Shown here piece after piece: positions 8,561 to 19,217 of a stretch of DNA of 64,000 bases. The translations under genes were made by a program, and so were the position numbers. Within the stretch, counting starts at the first letter, position 1, and every line of letters starts with the position of its first letter. A model generated the notes under the pieces. The model searched no databases and was not told the DNA's origin. It saw only the letters and a program-made list of their open reading frames with translations. Source of the DNA: Eucommia ulmoides (lineage: Eukaryota; Streptophyta; Magnoliopsida; Garryales; Eucommiaceae); contig CM028335.1 in assembly GCA_016647705.1 (NCBI GenBank), forward strand, positions 43,435,526-43,499,525, in the 5' to 3' direction.

Positions 8561-11110
8561 TAGAGAATCCACCGATTCTAACAACCCCATTGCCATATCC
8601 TCAAAGATTCCAAAAGAGGAAGTTGGATGCCCAATTTGAGAAATTTCTTGAAATCTTCAAGAAAATCCACATCAACATACCTTTTGCGGATGCATTGGAA
8701 CAAATGCCTAACTATGGCAAGTTCTTGAAGGACATTATGACAAAGAAGAGGAAGTTAGAGGATTATGAAATGATGAAGCTAACTGAGGAGTGTAGTGCAA
8801 TACTACAAAGAAAGTTACCTACCAAATTGAAGGATCCCGGTAGTTTCACAATTCCGTGTACTATCAGGAAATGTCATTTTGATAAGGCGCTTTGTGATCT
8901 TGGGGAGAGTATCAATTTAATGCCTTCTTCCATTTATCGGAAGTTAGGACTTGGAAGTGTAAAGCCGACAACGATCTCTCTTCAAATGGCGGATCATTTA
9001 TTAACCTATCCGAAATGTATAATTGAGGATGTGCGAGTGAAGGTAGACAAATTCATATTTTCGGTGGATTTCGTTGTGCTTGAAATGGAAGAAGATAGAG
9101 AAATTCCAATCATCCTGGGAAGACCTTTCCTTACAACGGGAAAGGCCTTGATTGATGTGCATAATGGAAATCTAACGTTGATAGTCAATGATGAAGAGAT
9201 AAGGTTCAACATCTTTAGAACTATGAACTTTCCGGATGAACCTCTCAATTGCAATCGAGTTGACGTTGTAGACTCTTGCGTGAGGGAGTTCTTTGTTGTA
9301 ACTATGGAGACGGATTCATTAGAGCATACACTCACCAATTCCTTATCTATGGGGGATCTTGGTGAGGAAGGCTCTACTACGGAACATGAGGTTGTATACT
9401 ATGTGCTAACTTTGGATGCTCAATCTAAAGACGTAGAAGATCCTATTAATGTGGCGAAGATTGAAGAAGTTGAAGACTCTCCCGAGGAATCAAATCCGCC
9501 TCACGGTGGGTTATTACTCAAGCAATTACCGGATCACCTTCGGTATATCTTTTTGGGAGAGAATTTGACCAATCCAGTTATAATTTCATCAACTCTAACG
9601 GAAGAAGAGGAGAGTAAGTTGCTAAGAATCTTGAAGAGACACCGATCCACTTTTGCTTGGTCTATTTCAGATATAAAAGGAATTAGCCCTTCGGTTTGTA
9701 TGCATAAGATTTTGATGGAAGATAAGTTCAAACCCTCCATTGAACATCAATGGTGGCTAAATCCGTCTATGAAGGAAGTGGTGAGAGCGGAGGTGTTGAA
9801 ACTTTTGAATGCGGGAATCATATACGCTATATCCGATAGTGAGTGGGTTAGCCCGGTGCAAGTGGTGCCCAATAAAGGAGGTATGACGGTAGTTAAGAAT
9901 GAGAAGGATGACCTTATTCCTACATGGACCATTACGGGATGGCGTGTATGCATCGATTATAGAAGATTGAATAAGGCAACGAGGAATGATCATTTTCCTC
10001 TTCCTTTCATTTACCAAATGCTAGATCGATTAGCCGGATATGAGTACTATTGATTTCTTGATGGCTATTCAGGTTAAAATCGAATAGCTATTGCACCGGA
10101 TGACCAAGAGAAGACTACTTTCACATGCCCGTATGGAACGTTTGCTTATCGACGTATGCTGTTTGGTCTTTGCAATGCACCAACAACTTTCCAACGGTGT
10201 ATGATGGCGATATTTTCTGATATGGTAGAGGAGAAAATGGAAATCTTCATGGATAACTTCTCAGTCTTTGGGTTATCCTTTGATCATTGTCTCTACAATC
10301 TAGTGCTTGTTTTCGACCGATGTGAAGAGAAGAATTTGGTTCTAAATATGGAGAAGTGCCATTTTATGGTTAAAGGGGGGATCGTCTTAGGTCATCAAGT
10401 CTCTTCCAAGGGGCTTGAGATGGACCGAGCAAAGATTGAAACAATTGAGAAGCTTCCGCTACCGATTAATGTGAAAGGAGTTCGAAGTTTCTTGGGGCAT
10501 GCTTTTACCGGCGCTTTATTAAGGACTTCTCAAAGACGGTGAAGCCGTTATGTCACCTTCTTGAGAAGGATGCCTTATTTGAATTCAATGAGGCTTGCAT
10601 GGAGGCTTTCAAGGCGATAAAGGAGAACTTGATCACAGCTCCAATAATGGTCGCTTTGGAGTAGGAAATGCCATTTGAGATAATGTGTGATGCGAGTGAC
10701 TATGCCGTTGGCGCGGTGTTAGGCCAACGGAAGGAGAAGATCTTCCGATCAATCTATTATGTAAGTAAGACATTGAATGATGCCCAGGAGAATTACACCA
10801 CGGCTGAGAAAGAAACTCTAGCGGTGGACTTTGCTTGTGATAAGTTTCGGTCTTATATTATTGGGTCAAAAGTGATCGTCTACACGGATCACGCGGCTAT
10901 CCGGTACTTATTTTCAAAGAAAGATGCCAAGCCGAGATCGATAAGGTGGATTCTTCTATTGCAAGAATTTTATGCTGAAGTTAGGGACAAAAAGGAGAGT
11001 GAGAACGTTGTTGCCGACCATTTGTCGAGGTTGATTGAAGAAGACGTTGGTAAGGAGTCTAACATCACGGAAGTGTTCCCTGACGAACAATTATTTTTTA
11101 GTGGACAATT
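8561..11110 (+). pseudogene. pol: Ath-1 protease, reverse transcriptase and RNase H pseudogene
   Basis: This continues the gag frame. The aspartic protease lies around 8820-9190, with active-site region CDLGESINLMPSS (8890-8928); the usual Athila form is DLGAS, so Ala is changed to Glu. RT follows, with WVSPVQVVPNKGGMTVVKN (9844-9900), VCIDYRRLNKATR (9946-9984), RMLFGLCNAPTTFQ (10153-10194) and FMDNFSVFG (10246-10272). The last motif should be FMDD; the second catalytic Asp is Asn. Stops occur at 10051 and 10075. A 4-base deletion near 10502 relative to Ath-2 shifts the frame, and a TAG follows at about 10662. RNase H has [18 protein letters not shown] from 10686, TAEKETLAV and [12 protein letters not shown] (about 10879). 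A second shift occurs near 11098, before integrase. Confidence 0.9.
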
Positions 11111-12396
11111 CACTTCTGTGGTATGCGGACATTGTTAATTATCTTGCTTGTGACGTGTTACCACCAGAGTTAACGGGAGCCCAAAGGAAGAAATTTCTTT
11201 TTGATGCTAAGTATTATCTGTGGGAGGAGCCATTGCTATTCAAGAAATGTGCTGATCAGGTGATCCGGAGATGTGTTCCGGAGGAAAAAATGGCTAATAT
11301 TCTCTACTATTGCCATTCATCACCTTGTGGCGGCCATTTTGGTGCGACTCGCACAACATCGAAAGTACTTCAATCATGTTTTTACTAGCCTTCTTTGTTT
11401 AAAGATTCATATACATTTGTGAAAACCTGTGATAAATGTCAAAGGGTGGGTAGCATATCGAGAAGGCATGAATTGCCACTGACGTCAATTCTTGAGCTTG
11501 AGTTATTTGATGTGTGGGGTGTAGACTTCATGGGGCCATTTCTGCCGTCATTTTGTAAGGAGTATATTCTGTTAGTGGTGGACTATGTGTCTAAATGGGT
11601 TGAGTCCGTAGCAACACCTACAAATGACGCCAAAGTGGTTTTGAAGTTCCTTCAGCACAATGTCATGACACGGTTCGGGACACCTCGAGCCTTAATCAGT
11701 GATGAGGGAACCCACTTTTGTAACAAAATTCTAAACTCTTTGTTGGCAAAGTATGGGGTTAGACACAAGGTGGCGCTACCATACCACCCACAGATAAATG
11801 GCCAAGCTGAAGTTTAAAGCCAAGAAATCAAGCTAATTCTGGAGAAAACGGCTAATACTAATCGCAAGGATTGGGCGATGAAGCTTGATGATGCTTTATG
11901 GGCTTATCACACGGCTTTTAAGACACCGATTAGCATGTCGCCGTATCGATTGGTGTTTGGGAAAGCGTGTCATTTGCCCGTTGAATTAGAGCACCATGCA
12001 TTCTAGGCGATTAAGAAACTCAATTTTGAAATAAAAGCTTCTGGTTTGCAACGTCTCCTCTAATTGAATGAAATAGAGGAATTCCGGCACCATACTTATG
12101 AGAATGCCAAGCTCTACAAAGATAAAACGAAGAGGTGGCATGATAAAATGATAGTCTGGAGGGAATTCAGTTCGGGCCAATAGGTTTTATTGTTTAACTC
12201 AAGGCTGAGACTCTTTCCCAGAAAGTTGAAGTCTCGATGGTCTGGACCGTTCCGGATCAAGCATATTTATCCATTTGGTGCTATCGAGCTAGAAGGCGAA
12301 GACGGACGAATATTCCGAGTCAACGGGGAGCAGATCAAGCATTACTTCAAGGATGAAAAGCGAGTTGTGGAGATCATCTCCCTCGTTGAAGGATAG
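11111..12396 (+). pseudogene. int: Ath-1 integrase pseudogene
   Basis: The HHCC zinc-binding part is visible as CHSSPCGGHFG (11311-11343) and CDKCQR (11431-11448). A TAG at 11386-11388, where related elements have Trp after FY, is shared with Ath-2. The catalytic core shows WGVDFMGPF, ALISDEGTHF and HPQINGQAEV, i.e. the D, D and E residues are all present, and then a TAA follows at 11815. After two more stops (near 12004 and 12061) the C-terminal domain reads [18 protein letters not shown] (12238-12291), a GPF/GPY-like module. The frame ends at TAG 12394-12396. No chromodomain follows, as usual for Athila. Confidence 0.9.
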
Positions 12397-12672
12397 AGCC
12401 AGAATTCATCAACGTTCATGCTAGGGACGTAAAACCAAGCAACATTTTTTAATATGTCATCGAGGGTAACGTATATTCCCAACTTCTATATAAATTACTT
12501 TTTGGAGATCGTATTGATCTTGTAAATACTATTTTTTGTGGTGAATTGACGAGGCTAGACACTTAGGATCGACTTGCATGCTAGAACTCATTTGAGGAAT
12601 GGAGAGGAAATAAGAGGTGTAGAGAAACAATGTGAAAACTTGAAGGAATCCAGCTTAAGTCCACATTGGCAA
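12397..12672 (+). other. Ath-1 spacer after integrase
   Basis: This is non-coding DNA between the integrase stop and the internal palindromic array. It is alignable with Ath-2 43803-44077. No motif was recognised. Confidence 0.7.
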
Positions 12673-12983
12673 AAATTCGCCTAGGCGAAAAAACACCGCT
12701 TTGGCAAAAAATGGACAAAAAGGCTGAGGAAACTTACTGGAGTAAATTCACCTAGGCGGAAATAGGAAGCAAAAAGCTTAAATTTTTACACTACCATAAG
12801 TTCGCCTAGGTGGTAAAACCCACTGCCTAAGCGGATTTACAACCAAATCAGGGGTTCACACTGGTGTAAACTCGCCCCAGTTAAAAAAACCACCGCTTAG
12901 GCAGACTTACACCAGAAGGTTTTTAAAAAGAAAAAGGCGCTATTTCGCCTAGGCGGAAAAACCACCGCCTAGGCGGATTTACG
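12673..12983 (+). repeat. Internal palindromic array upstream of the Ath-1 env-position ORF
   Basis: Boxes of the U3 type occur here in pairs of the form CGCCTAGGCGGAAAAACCAC followed by another CGCCTAGGCGG. The best pair is at 12946-12980. Other boxes are partly decayed, with TTTGGC or CCCAGT cores. The spacers differ from those in the LTR, so this is not simply an LTR fragment. It lies about 260 bases upstream of the candidate 5' splice site of the next gene. Confidence 0.88.
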
Positions 12984-13242
12984 CGACCCCGTTTTAAAAC
13001 ACACAGTCCACTTCGCAAACGACATTTCCCTCCTAAAAATTTCAAGAAACCTCTTAACTTCACCATCCCAAATTCCTTCCTCCCTCTAAAGATTCATTCT
13101 ATAGTGCTAAAAACTTAGATTTTCACCAAGAATCTTCGCCCAAAAAGTGGAATTCCTCTTCCCATTCTCAAAAATTAGGGTTCGAACGGTGAAACAATAC
13201 GAAATTGCCATTCTCCACTGATTTGATCAAATTTTTCAACAA

Positions 13243-13620
13243 GTAAGTGTCAATGATCCTATTTTTCATTTATTTGTTGAATTATTTTCTTTATTTGCTC
13301 ATTTGATTAAAAAATCATTGGATTTGATTGGAGCCCTAAACCTCTTTAAACCCTAAGTTGCGATTTTCATGCTATTTGGGATTGAGGAATGATAAATGGT
13401 AAACCCTATCATGTTTTTGTGTTGATATACAATGTGAATCATTTAGTTTGTGCTACATTGCGACAAAAATGTGATTTGGTTATGGTTGGTGGGATATCTT
13501 GTGAGATTTGTATTATTTGGCTTTGATTGGCATATGTTTGATAAAATAGGGCATTGTGTGTTCGCTGACAAGGGTTTGAATTAATTTTTCTATTGTTATT
13601 ATTGTGATTTTAATTTTCAG
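13243..13620 (+). other. Candidate 5'-leader intron of the Ath-1 env-position gene (378 bp)
   Basis: The donor CAACAA|GTAAGTG and the acceptor TAATTTTCAG|GGAAA lie upstream of the ATG at 13626. The intron is T-rich and contains telo-box motifs (CCCTAAACC at 13334, AAACCCTAAG at 13348). Donor, acceptor and position are conserved in Ath-2 (44741-45130). Splicing is not demonstrated. Confidence 0.65.
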
Positions 13621-13625
13621 GGAAA

Positions 13626-14728
13626 ATGGCAAAGCGATGTGCTGCCAAGCAACCAAGAACAGACGAACCTCCGCCTGTTTCGGACTACAATTCTCTCAAA
13701 TTTTTTTCTAAGCAGGCTGAGGATCGGTATAAGGAACATGAGAGTAAGAGGCCAGGCATTCGTCAGAGGGGGTTCGGACCATTGAATAAACTCCTGGAGG
13801 AAATCAGAACTGTTATCGTACAAAGACGGTGGGAACAGTTCTGTGCTCTACCCCCGATAAGAGAATTGGCCCTTGTACAAGAATTTTATGCAAACATTGT
13901 AGAGGCCACGGGGTTTCAAACACGGGTCCGAAACATTCCCATCCTATTCAATGCCAATAATTTTAATAAGTTGCTAGGATTGACGGGGCCCGAAGCCTCA
14001 AGAGATCTATCCGACGCCGCCACACCGTCTATGAGTGCGGTGATTCAAACCCTGGCAACGGGAAATGTCCAGTGGACGAACACATGGCAAGGTCAAGCGA
14101 TCTTCAAGTCTCAGTTTCTGAAATCGATCCCAAAGATTTGGTATTCATTTGTCTGCGCCAATCTGCTTCCGACTACCCATGTGTCCGATGTGTCCAAAGA
14201 GCGAGCGTTTATGCTCTATGGCATTGATATAGGGATGCCTGTAAATGTCGGCTGACACATTTATTCGTCTATAATTCATACTGCCAAGACAAAAAAGGGT
14301 GGCCTTCCTTTTCCCTCTTTCCTCACCGCGTTCTTTCAACGAGCCGGAGTTCGTATCATGTCCACGAGCCCCTTTCCAACCGTAAAGCCACTGGATCTAG
14401 CAATGATTAACAGGGTATGGAAAGCCAGACCAGGAGAAGGAGAGGAGGGTTATGAAGAATAAGAAGCCAACCCTTCGGAGCCACAGACGCCTACAACCAG
14501 CCGCGACAAATCATCCAGATTTCACAAGACGTCCGTAGTCTCCAGTCCGATGTGAGCTAACTTCAAGCTAATCTGGATCGGATGGAGAACTACATGGAGT
14601 TCTACATCTGGAAACAAGATCAAAACCAAAGAGTAATATTCAAACATCTCGGAATCGACATAGCGCGTTATACACCGGTGCCACCGTCCGAGACTGATGA
14701 GCTGCCACTACCATCTCATCCACAATGA
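13626..14728 (+). pseudogene. Ath-1 env-position ORF, plant transposon protein domain
   Basis: This gene sits where a retroviral env would be. The start MAKRCAAKQPRTDEPP is conserved in Ath-2. The N-terminal part has FSKQAEDRYKEHESKRPG; then RGFGPLNKLLEEIRTVIVQR, a Trp-rich helix REFY-like segment, and FNKLLGLTGPEASRD. This looks like the 'putative plant transposon protein' domain common in Athila elements (family recalled, not searched). The C-terminus is a likely coiled coil (about 14520-14650) followed by a proline-rich tail. I see no signal peptide or clear transmembrane helix, so calling it an envelope protein is not supported. A TGA at 14254 (Trp in Ath-2), a 1-base deletion near 14507 and a TAA near 14560 break it. 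The function is unknown; Athila additional ORFs are of debated role. Confidence 0.8.
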
Positions 14729-14850
14729 ACGGTAGGAGGTTAGACTTGTAAGTCTTCCCTCCTAGGTATGTGTCCACCCCAGTTTTCCATATATATTTGT
14801 CTATTCTGCTATTGGGTTCACTGCTAGGCAGTGAGGACACTACCTTGTTC

Positions 14851-14863
14851 AAGTTTGGGGGTA
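14851..14863 (+). promoter_or_regulatory. Polypurine-like motif 1 in Ath-1
   Basis: AAGTTTGGGGGTA lies about 120 bases after the env-position ORF. It is the same motif as at the terminal polypurine tract. Confidence 0.55.
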
Positions 14864-15752
14864 TATATGCTATGCAACTCAAGCAAGTAGTTTTTTGTTT
14901 TTTTTGGGGGGGGGATATGAAGGATGAAATTTTTTTTTATGTAAAAAGGGACAAAAATTCTTTTTGTGTACAAATTGTAGTTTATAATGATATTAATGTT
15001 AAATTTTTTTTTTTTGTAAATTTTGAAATTCTTTTTGTTAAGCATGTGTAATGTTTAGCTATGCATGTGTAAGGATAATTAACATAGGTAATGCTCGTTT
15101 GTAGAATTAGAGTAGATTTGTTAATGAATATAGTTGTACATGCATGTTGAGTTTTTGAGTTTGTCTAAACCATGTCCCGATGATAAAACTTACCCCCTAA
15201 ATTGCATTTTGAGGTCGGGGGTAATGCCATTCACGTGTGTTTTGTGTTCTTATCATGTCAATTAGGTGAAAATTGTTTTGATCCTAAAATCGCACGATCG
15301 CATAAACTCATTATATAACTAGTTGAACGATTTGACGTCGATTATTAAATAATAAATTCATGACAGAAACGAGGAATTTAGAACTTGACTAGGGGAGGCT
15401 TGAGGCAAAATTATAGGTAAGGTAATTCTTGAGGCATGATATAGGCCTTCATTTTCATCACTTGAACCGCTTGAAACTAACCTGAAAAGTTATTCTCTCG
15501 TTCTCCTGTCGAAGCCATAAACATTTTTTGTGTTCTGAACTTGTTTCTATACTTCAACTAAGTAAATCTTTCAAAACCATTGTCGCTAGGAATAAAAGTG
15601 AAAATTGAGTGAAAACAAGTAGCATTAGATTATGCTAACTTGAAGCGGGCAATCGGGTTTCAGTTTAAAATACTTTTAGTTAAGTATAGGAGTATTCACT
15701 TGTCAATCCTTTAGTTGTATTAACATGCCCCTAAAATTGTATAAATTTGAAT

Positions 15753-15765
15753 AAGTTTGGGGGTA
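15753..15765 (+). promoter_or_regulatory. Polypurine-like motif 2 in Ath-1
   Basis: AAGTTTGGGGGTA recurs about 670 bases upstream of the terminal tract. It is conserved in Ath-2, NA-1, NA-2 and NA-3. Confidence 0.6.
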
Positions 15766-16421
15766 TGTGTTAAAAAAAACAAAAAAAAACCTATGTGAAT
15801 ATAGTGTTTAAATTTGGTTGTTGTGACAAGTGAATACAATTTTACTAAATCAAGTTCAGGGTAATATCTTCAAAGATAAGGGGTTATGAGAGAGATTTTG
15901 AGACAAGCGTTTGTACCTCAGGTATCGTTATAATTTTAATGAGTTCTATTTCTACGATACCCTTGGCCGTTCTCCAAAGCCAAACCAAGCCCTATTGACC
16001 TCGGTGAACGTCTGAACTTACATTAGTGGATAATTGAGCCCAGTCAAGCATATGGCTTTCCTGAATGTTTTAACAAGTTTAAGTCATGACCTTATTCATT
16101 GAATAATCCAATCCAGCGTTTGATTTGTTATATATCCGAGTTCTCACACACACACACATTTCAATAGGATCTAAAATGATTTGAACTAATATTGAGTGTT
16201 GAAATTCTGGAACACCACGTGGTGTATGTTATTCCTTAACCGGATCTGATTACGGGTTGTTGAGGGAAGAATAGCATGGTTTCTTTGACTAAACTTACAT
16301 CTCACAGGATTGTACTTCTTATTTGTTAATGATTATGTATCTGTAGTTTCGGATGTAGCTAATTAGTGTAGTTAGTGTTATTTAGCATTAGGGTGTTTTG
16401 CTCGAGGACTAGCAAAATTCC

Positions 16422-16436
16422 AAGTTTGGGGGTATT
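16422..16436 (+). promoter_or_regulatory. Ath-1 polypurine tract
   Basis: AAGTTTGGGGGTATT abuts the 3' LTR start. In LTR elements this site primes plus-strand DNA synthesis. Confidence 0.85.
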
Positions 16437-17986
16437 TGGTAAGTGTAAAATACCTATCTAATTCTAAACCGAATTTTCCAGTTTTCGAGTATTTTATTGT
16501 AGTTTAAATACCTTTTTAGTTGTTTTTATTAGTCAGGAGAAGGGGCGTAAACAATCGGCAAACTGAGCGAAAAAGTGGAGAAAATGGTAGCAAAAAATAT
16601 GAAAAAATGAGGTTTCAAATAACAGTGCAAATCCGCCTAGGCGAAGTATCCACCGCCTAGGTGGAAATTCACCAGAAAGTTGCAAAAGCCGAAGAATTGA
16701 ATCCACCTAGGAAGAAATCCGTCAGAAGGTTGCAAGGGCTGAAGTAATGAATTCGCCTAGGCGAAGTTTCCACCGCCTAGGAGGAAATCCATCAGAACGC
16801 TGGAAGTGCTGAACTGCTGGAAGAGTTGCACTACTGTAAATCCGCTTAGGCGAAGTAGCTACCGCCTAGGCAGAAATCCGTCAGAAATAATAGGGGCCCA
16901 AGAAGTTAGTGCTCCGCCTAGGTGAATAAACCATCGCCTAGGCGGAATTCTAACTGACTTAACCTCCGCTTAGGCGAAGATTCTACCACCTAGGCGGATT
17001 CCGCAGAACAGCCTAAAATATCTGTTTAGATATTTTTGAACCCTTAGGCCTATATATACCCATTTCCCACATCTAAAACAGGGAGTTAACAAACTCTAAC
17101 CCTAGTAGAAAGCTCTTAAGCTATACTTTGAAGATCAAGAAGGAGGTTCATTATTCGGACAAAGAAGAATCACTTGCGGATCGATCATTAGCGACAGTGA
17201 ACCGTTTCACTTCCAGATTTGATCGTTTCTCTCTTGTTTTTATCATTATAATCACTTTTTCATATCTAAGAATGTTGAATCCCTCTTATTTTGTATGGTA
17301 TATGGCTAAGATCTTATAGTATTAGTTAAATGTTACTTGGGTGTAGTTGAAATAATGTAATTGTTAAGTTAAATGAATTAGTGTTACTTTAATGTGTTGT
17401 TTGTCTAAATCCAATTGTGTTTACCATTATTCTTGATATTATGCTTGTATTGATAAACCGAGAATACGGGATTTGACACTCGGGAGAGGTAACTCTGGAT
17501 TTGGACTAGGGTAAATACAACGTGATGTTCTAACGACCCGGGAGGGCGTTAGAACGTATGCAATCCATGACGTTGGCTAAAGACTCACACGACCTAGGGT
17601 TGTTAAGGTGTTGAAAGGGACTTCCTCATTGACACGAAGTCGTGTAATCCCCCGTCTTACACTCGGGAGCGGTAGCGGAGGAGTTATCGATACAGAGATT
17701 ATCGGACTAGATAGAAAACCATTATAGCTAACTTAATGACTTCGATTATGCATTATGTGAAAGAAATCAATGCCTAAGTAACTAGTGTAATTAAAACTAA
17801 CTTCATAGTTGTCGTTTATCTTAGTATATTAATTAGAAAACAAACAAAATTTGATTAGTCGAGATAATATGAAACTATTGAAATCGCAATACTCAACCGA
17901 ATTACCTGCCTTCCCAGTGGAACGTATACTTGCGAGTAGTGTAATCACCGCGAGGAGAAAAAGGTTGTGAATCCTTGCGCATGACA
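16437..17986 (+). repeat. Ath-1 3' LTR
   Basis: It begins TGGTAAGTGTAAAATACC and ends TGACA, with the TSD gggac directly after. It is 62 bases shorter than the 5' LTR: one array unit has collapsed, and about 45 bases near the end (after 17923) are missing. Confidence 0.93.
16629..17003 (+). repeat. U3 palindromic array, Ath-1 3' LTR
   Basis: This is the same array as at 5362-5755. The second unit (near 16700) has lost the segment between its two boxes and retains a single fused box. A TATATATA follows at 17051-17058. Confidence 0.92.
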
Positions 17987-17991
17987 GGGAC
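17987..17991 (+). repeat. Ath-1 target site duplication, right copy
   Basis: gggac, identical to 5165-5169. Confidence 0.95.
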
Positions 17992-18925
17992 CCAACCACG
18001 TGTCCATCATTGGGGTGATGGGCATGTATTCTGTAATCTACAATGAAATGCTTGTGCACACACCGACCTCAGTTCCTCCCTGGAATATAATTTTCACCTA
18101 GGGAGGAGTAGAGAGCCTCGTAGGGACGTGCCACTCCGAGCTCTGTGCCGTGCCCTAAGCGATTAATTTTACGAACTTAGCCATTCACCTCGACCGGCTC
18201 TCCCATTTCAGCTCGTTTCTTCTCCAGGACTCCTTGGATCTCTGCTCTCCTTCACCAGCTCACCGCTACAGGCCTGACAAAAGCCGCGAGGAATGAGCGA
18301 GGAACCCCGCAGGGACGTGCCGTTCTGAGCTATACCCCGGGTAATCAATTTTAGGGACTTAGCCGTTCACCTCGATCGGCTCCCCCTTCTGGCTATTTTT
18401 TTTCCCAAACTCCGTGAATATTCGCTCTCCTCCACCAGCTCACTAAAGTAGGCCTGATAAAGGCCCAAGGGCTTCACCAAATAGGCCCAAAAGCCCAATC
18501 CCAACGATTATCTCCTAAACGCCCTGGATTATCAGTTAAACACAGGGTTACGACTAATTAACTGTGTTTAGGCTGATTAATCATCTCCAACTCCTATATA
18601 TCGGTGGTTGTGCAAGCCCGAGGTACACTTGAATATGCTATACATTACGTGCGAGTTCATTTGTTTACTTTCAGAGTTACTGTACCTTTTATCTCTAAGC
18701 ACTAATTACTACGCTGAAGGGGTTTAGTTAGGATAAATCCCGATCTAAGCCTTCTGCAGGTACTCTTTCTAAGGAGCAGGACTTTGGATATAGCAGGTCA
18801 GTCTTCCTATAACCCAGTACAACTCACTTGAGGACTTTTCAACTAATGACTCCACCTCAGTAAGAGGACCCACCTGTCGTCCGACTGGACCAAAAAGTCA
18901 AGGTGTTTACCAATTTTTACACTCA
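17992..18925 (+). repeat. Tat-A 3' LTR, remainder after Ath-1
   Basis: This continues the LTR from 5169; the whole LTR is about 970 bases. It is homologous, in inverted orientation, to the Tat-B LTR (20385-20635 plus 26474-27018, about 796 bases). The excess length is accounted for by an internal tandem duplication. The right edge is set by the end of similarity to Tat-B near ...TTTTACACTCA and is uncertain by a few bases. Confidence 0.75.
18112..18480 (+). repeat. Tandem duplication inside the Tat-A LTR (about 189-base period)
   Basis: Two diverged copies start near 18112 and 18301; AGGGACGTGCC occurs at 18122 and 18311. Each runs through a CACCTCGA-CGGCTC block to a CAGGCCTGA-type end. The Tat-B LTR has a single copy. 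Confidence 0.8.
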
Positions 18926-19076
18926 TGAAATTTTTGAGGGGAGAATTTGGGATAGACCCCCATTTATACCCAACTGGCCTTAGGCAGCATGGCAGGACGG
19001 GGGGAGCAAGATAAGACAACACCGGCCCGAAGAGATGTGGTGAAATTTTTAGACGACATTCTTGGACGACGTTCTT

Positions 19077-19158
19077 GGACCCTACCAATTAGGAGTAGCA
19101 TGGTAGGGAAGTTTTTGTCGCTACCTGGACCCTACCGGCTAGGAGTAGTGTAGTAGGG
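19077..19158. repeat. Two copies of a hairpin sequence
   Basis: Similar 32-base sequences at 19077-19108 and 19127-19158 start GGACCCTACC and end TAGGG. Each can pair CCCTACC-type ends with GGTAGGG-type ends around a loop containing TAGGAGTAG. Confidence 0.6.
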
Positions 19159-19217
19159 TGGTGCCCGTCAAACCTGATAGTTTTGGTTATGGGGCACTAA
19201 GGTTGAACCCCTAGATA

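Larger units (their letters stand above)
14729..16421 (+). other. Ath-1 3' non-coding region
   Basis: About 1.7 kb without a supported gene. It contains T- and G-runs (14890-14918), two extra polypurine motifs, an A-rich run (15771-15790), a CA repeat (16145-16156) and the perfect palindrome ACACCACGTGGTGT (16212-16225), which has a G-box core. The same order is kept in Ath-2 and partly, inverted, in NA-1, NA-2 and NA-3. Confidence 0.75.
5170..17986 (+). mobile_element. Ath-1, full-length Athila-type Ty3/gypsy retrotransposon (degenerate)
   Basis: This 12.8-kb element has two LTRs (1612 and 1550 bp), a tRNA-Asp primer site, gag-pol in a single original frame, an ORF downstream of integrase, three copies of a polypurine motif, and a perfect 5-bp TSD. 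Gene order (gag, protease, RT, RNase H, integrase, then extra ORF) and the tRNA-Asp PBS fit the Athila lineage. At least eight stops and two shifts interrupt gag-pol, so it cannot move on its own. It is inserted in the 3' LTR of Tat-A. Its closest relative in the window is Ath-2. Confidence 0.93.

Noticed and set aside
13334..13357. Interstitial telomere repeat
   Set aside because: Only two short CCCTAAA-like motifs; these are telo-boxes common in plant leaders and first introns, not a telomeric tract.
13626..14728. True retroviral envelope protein
   Set aside because: No signal peptide, cleavage site or membrane helix is visible; only the position matches env.
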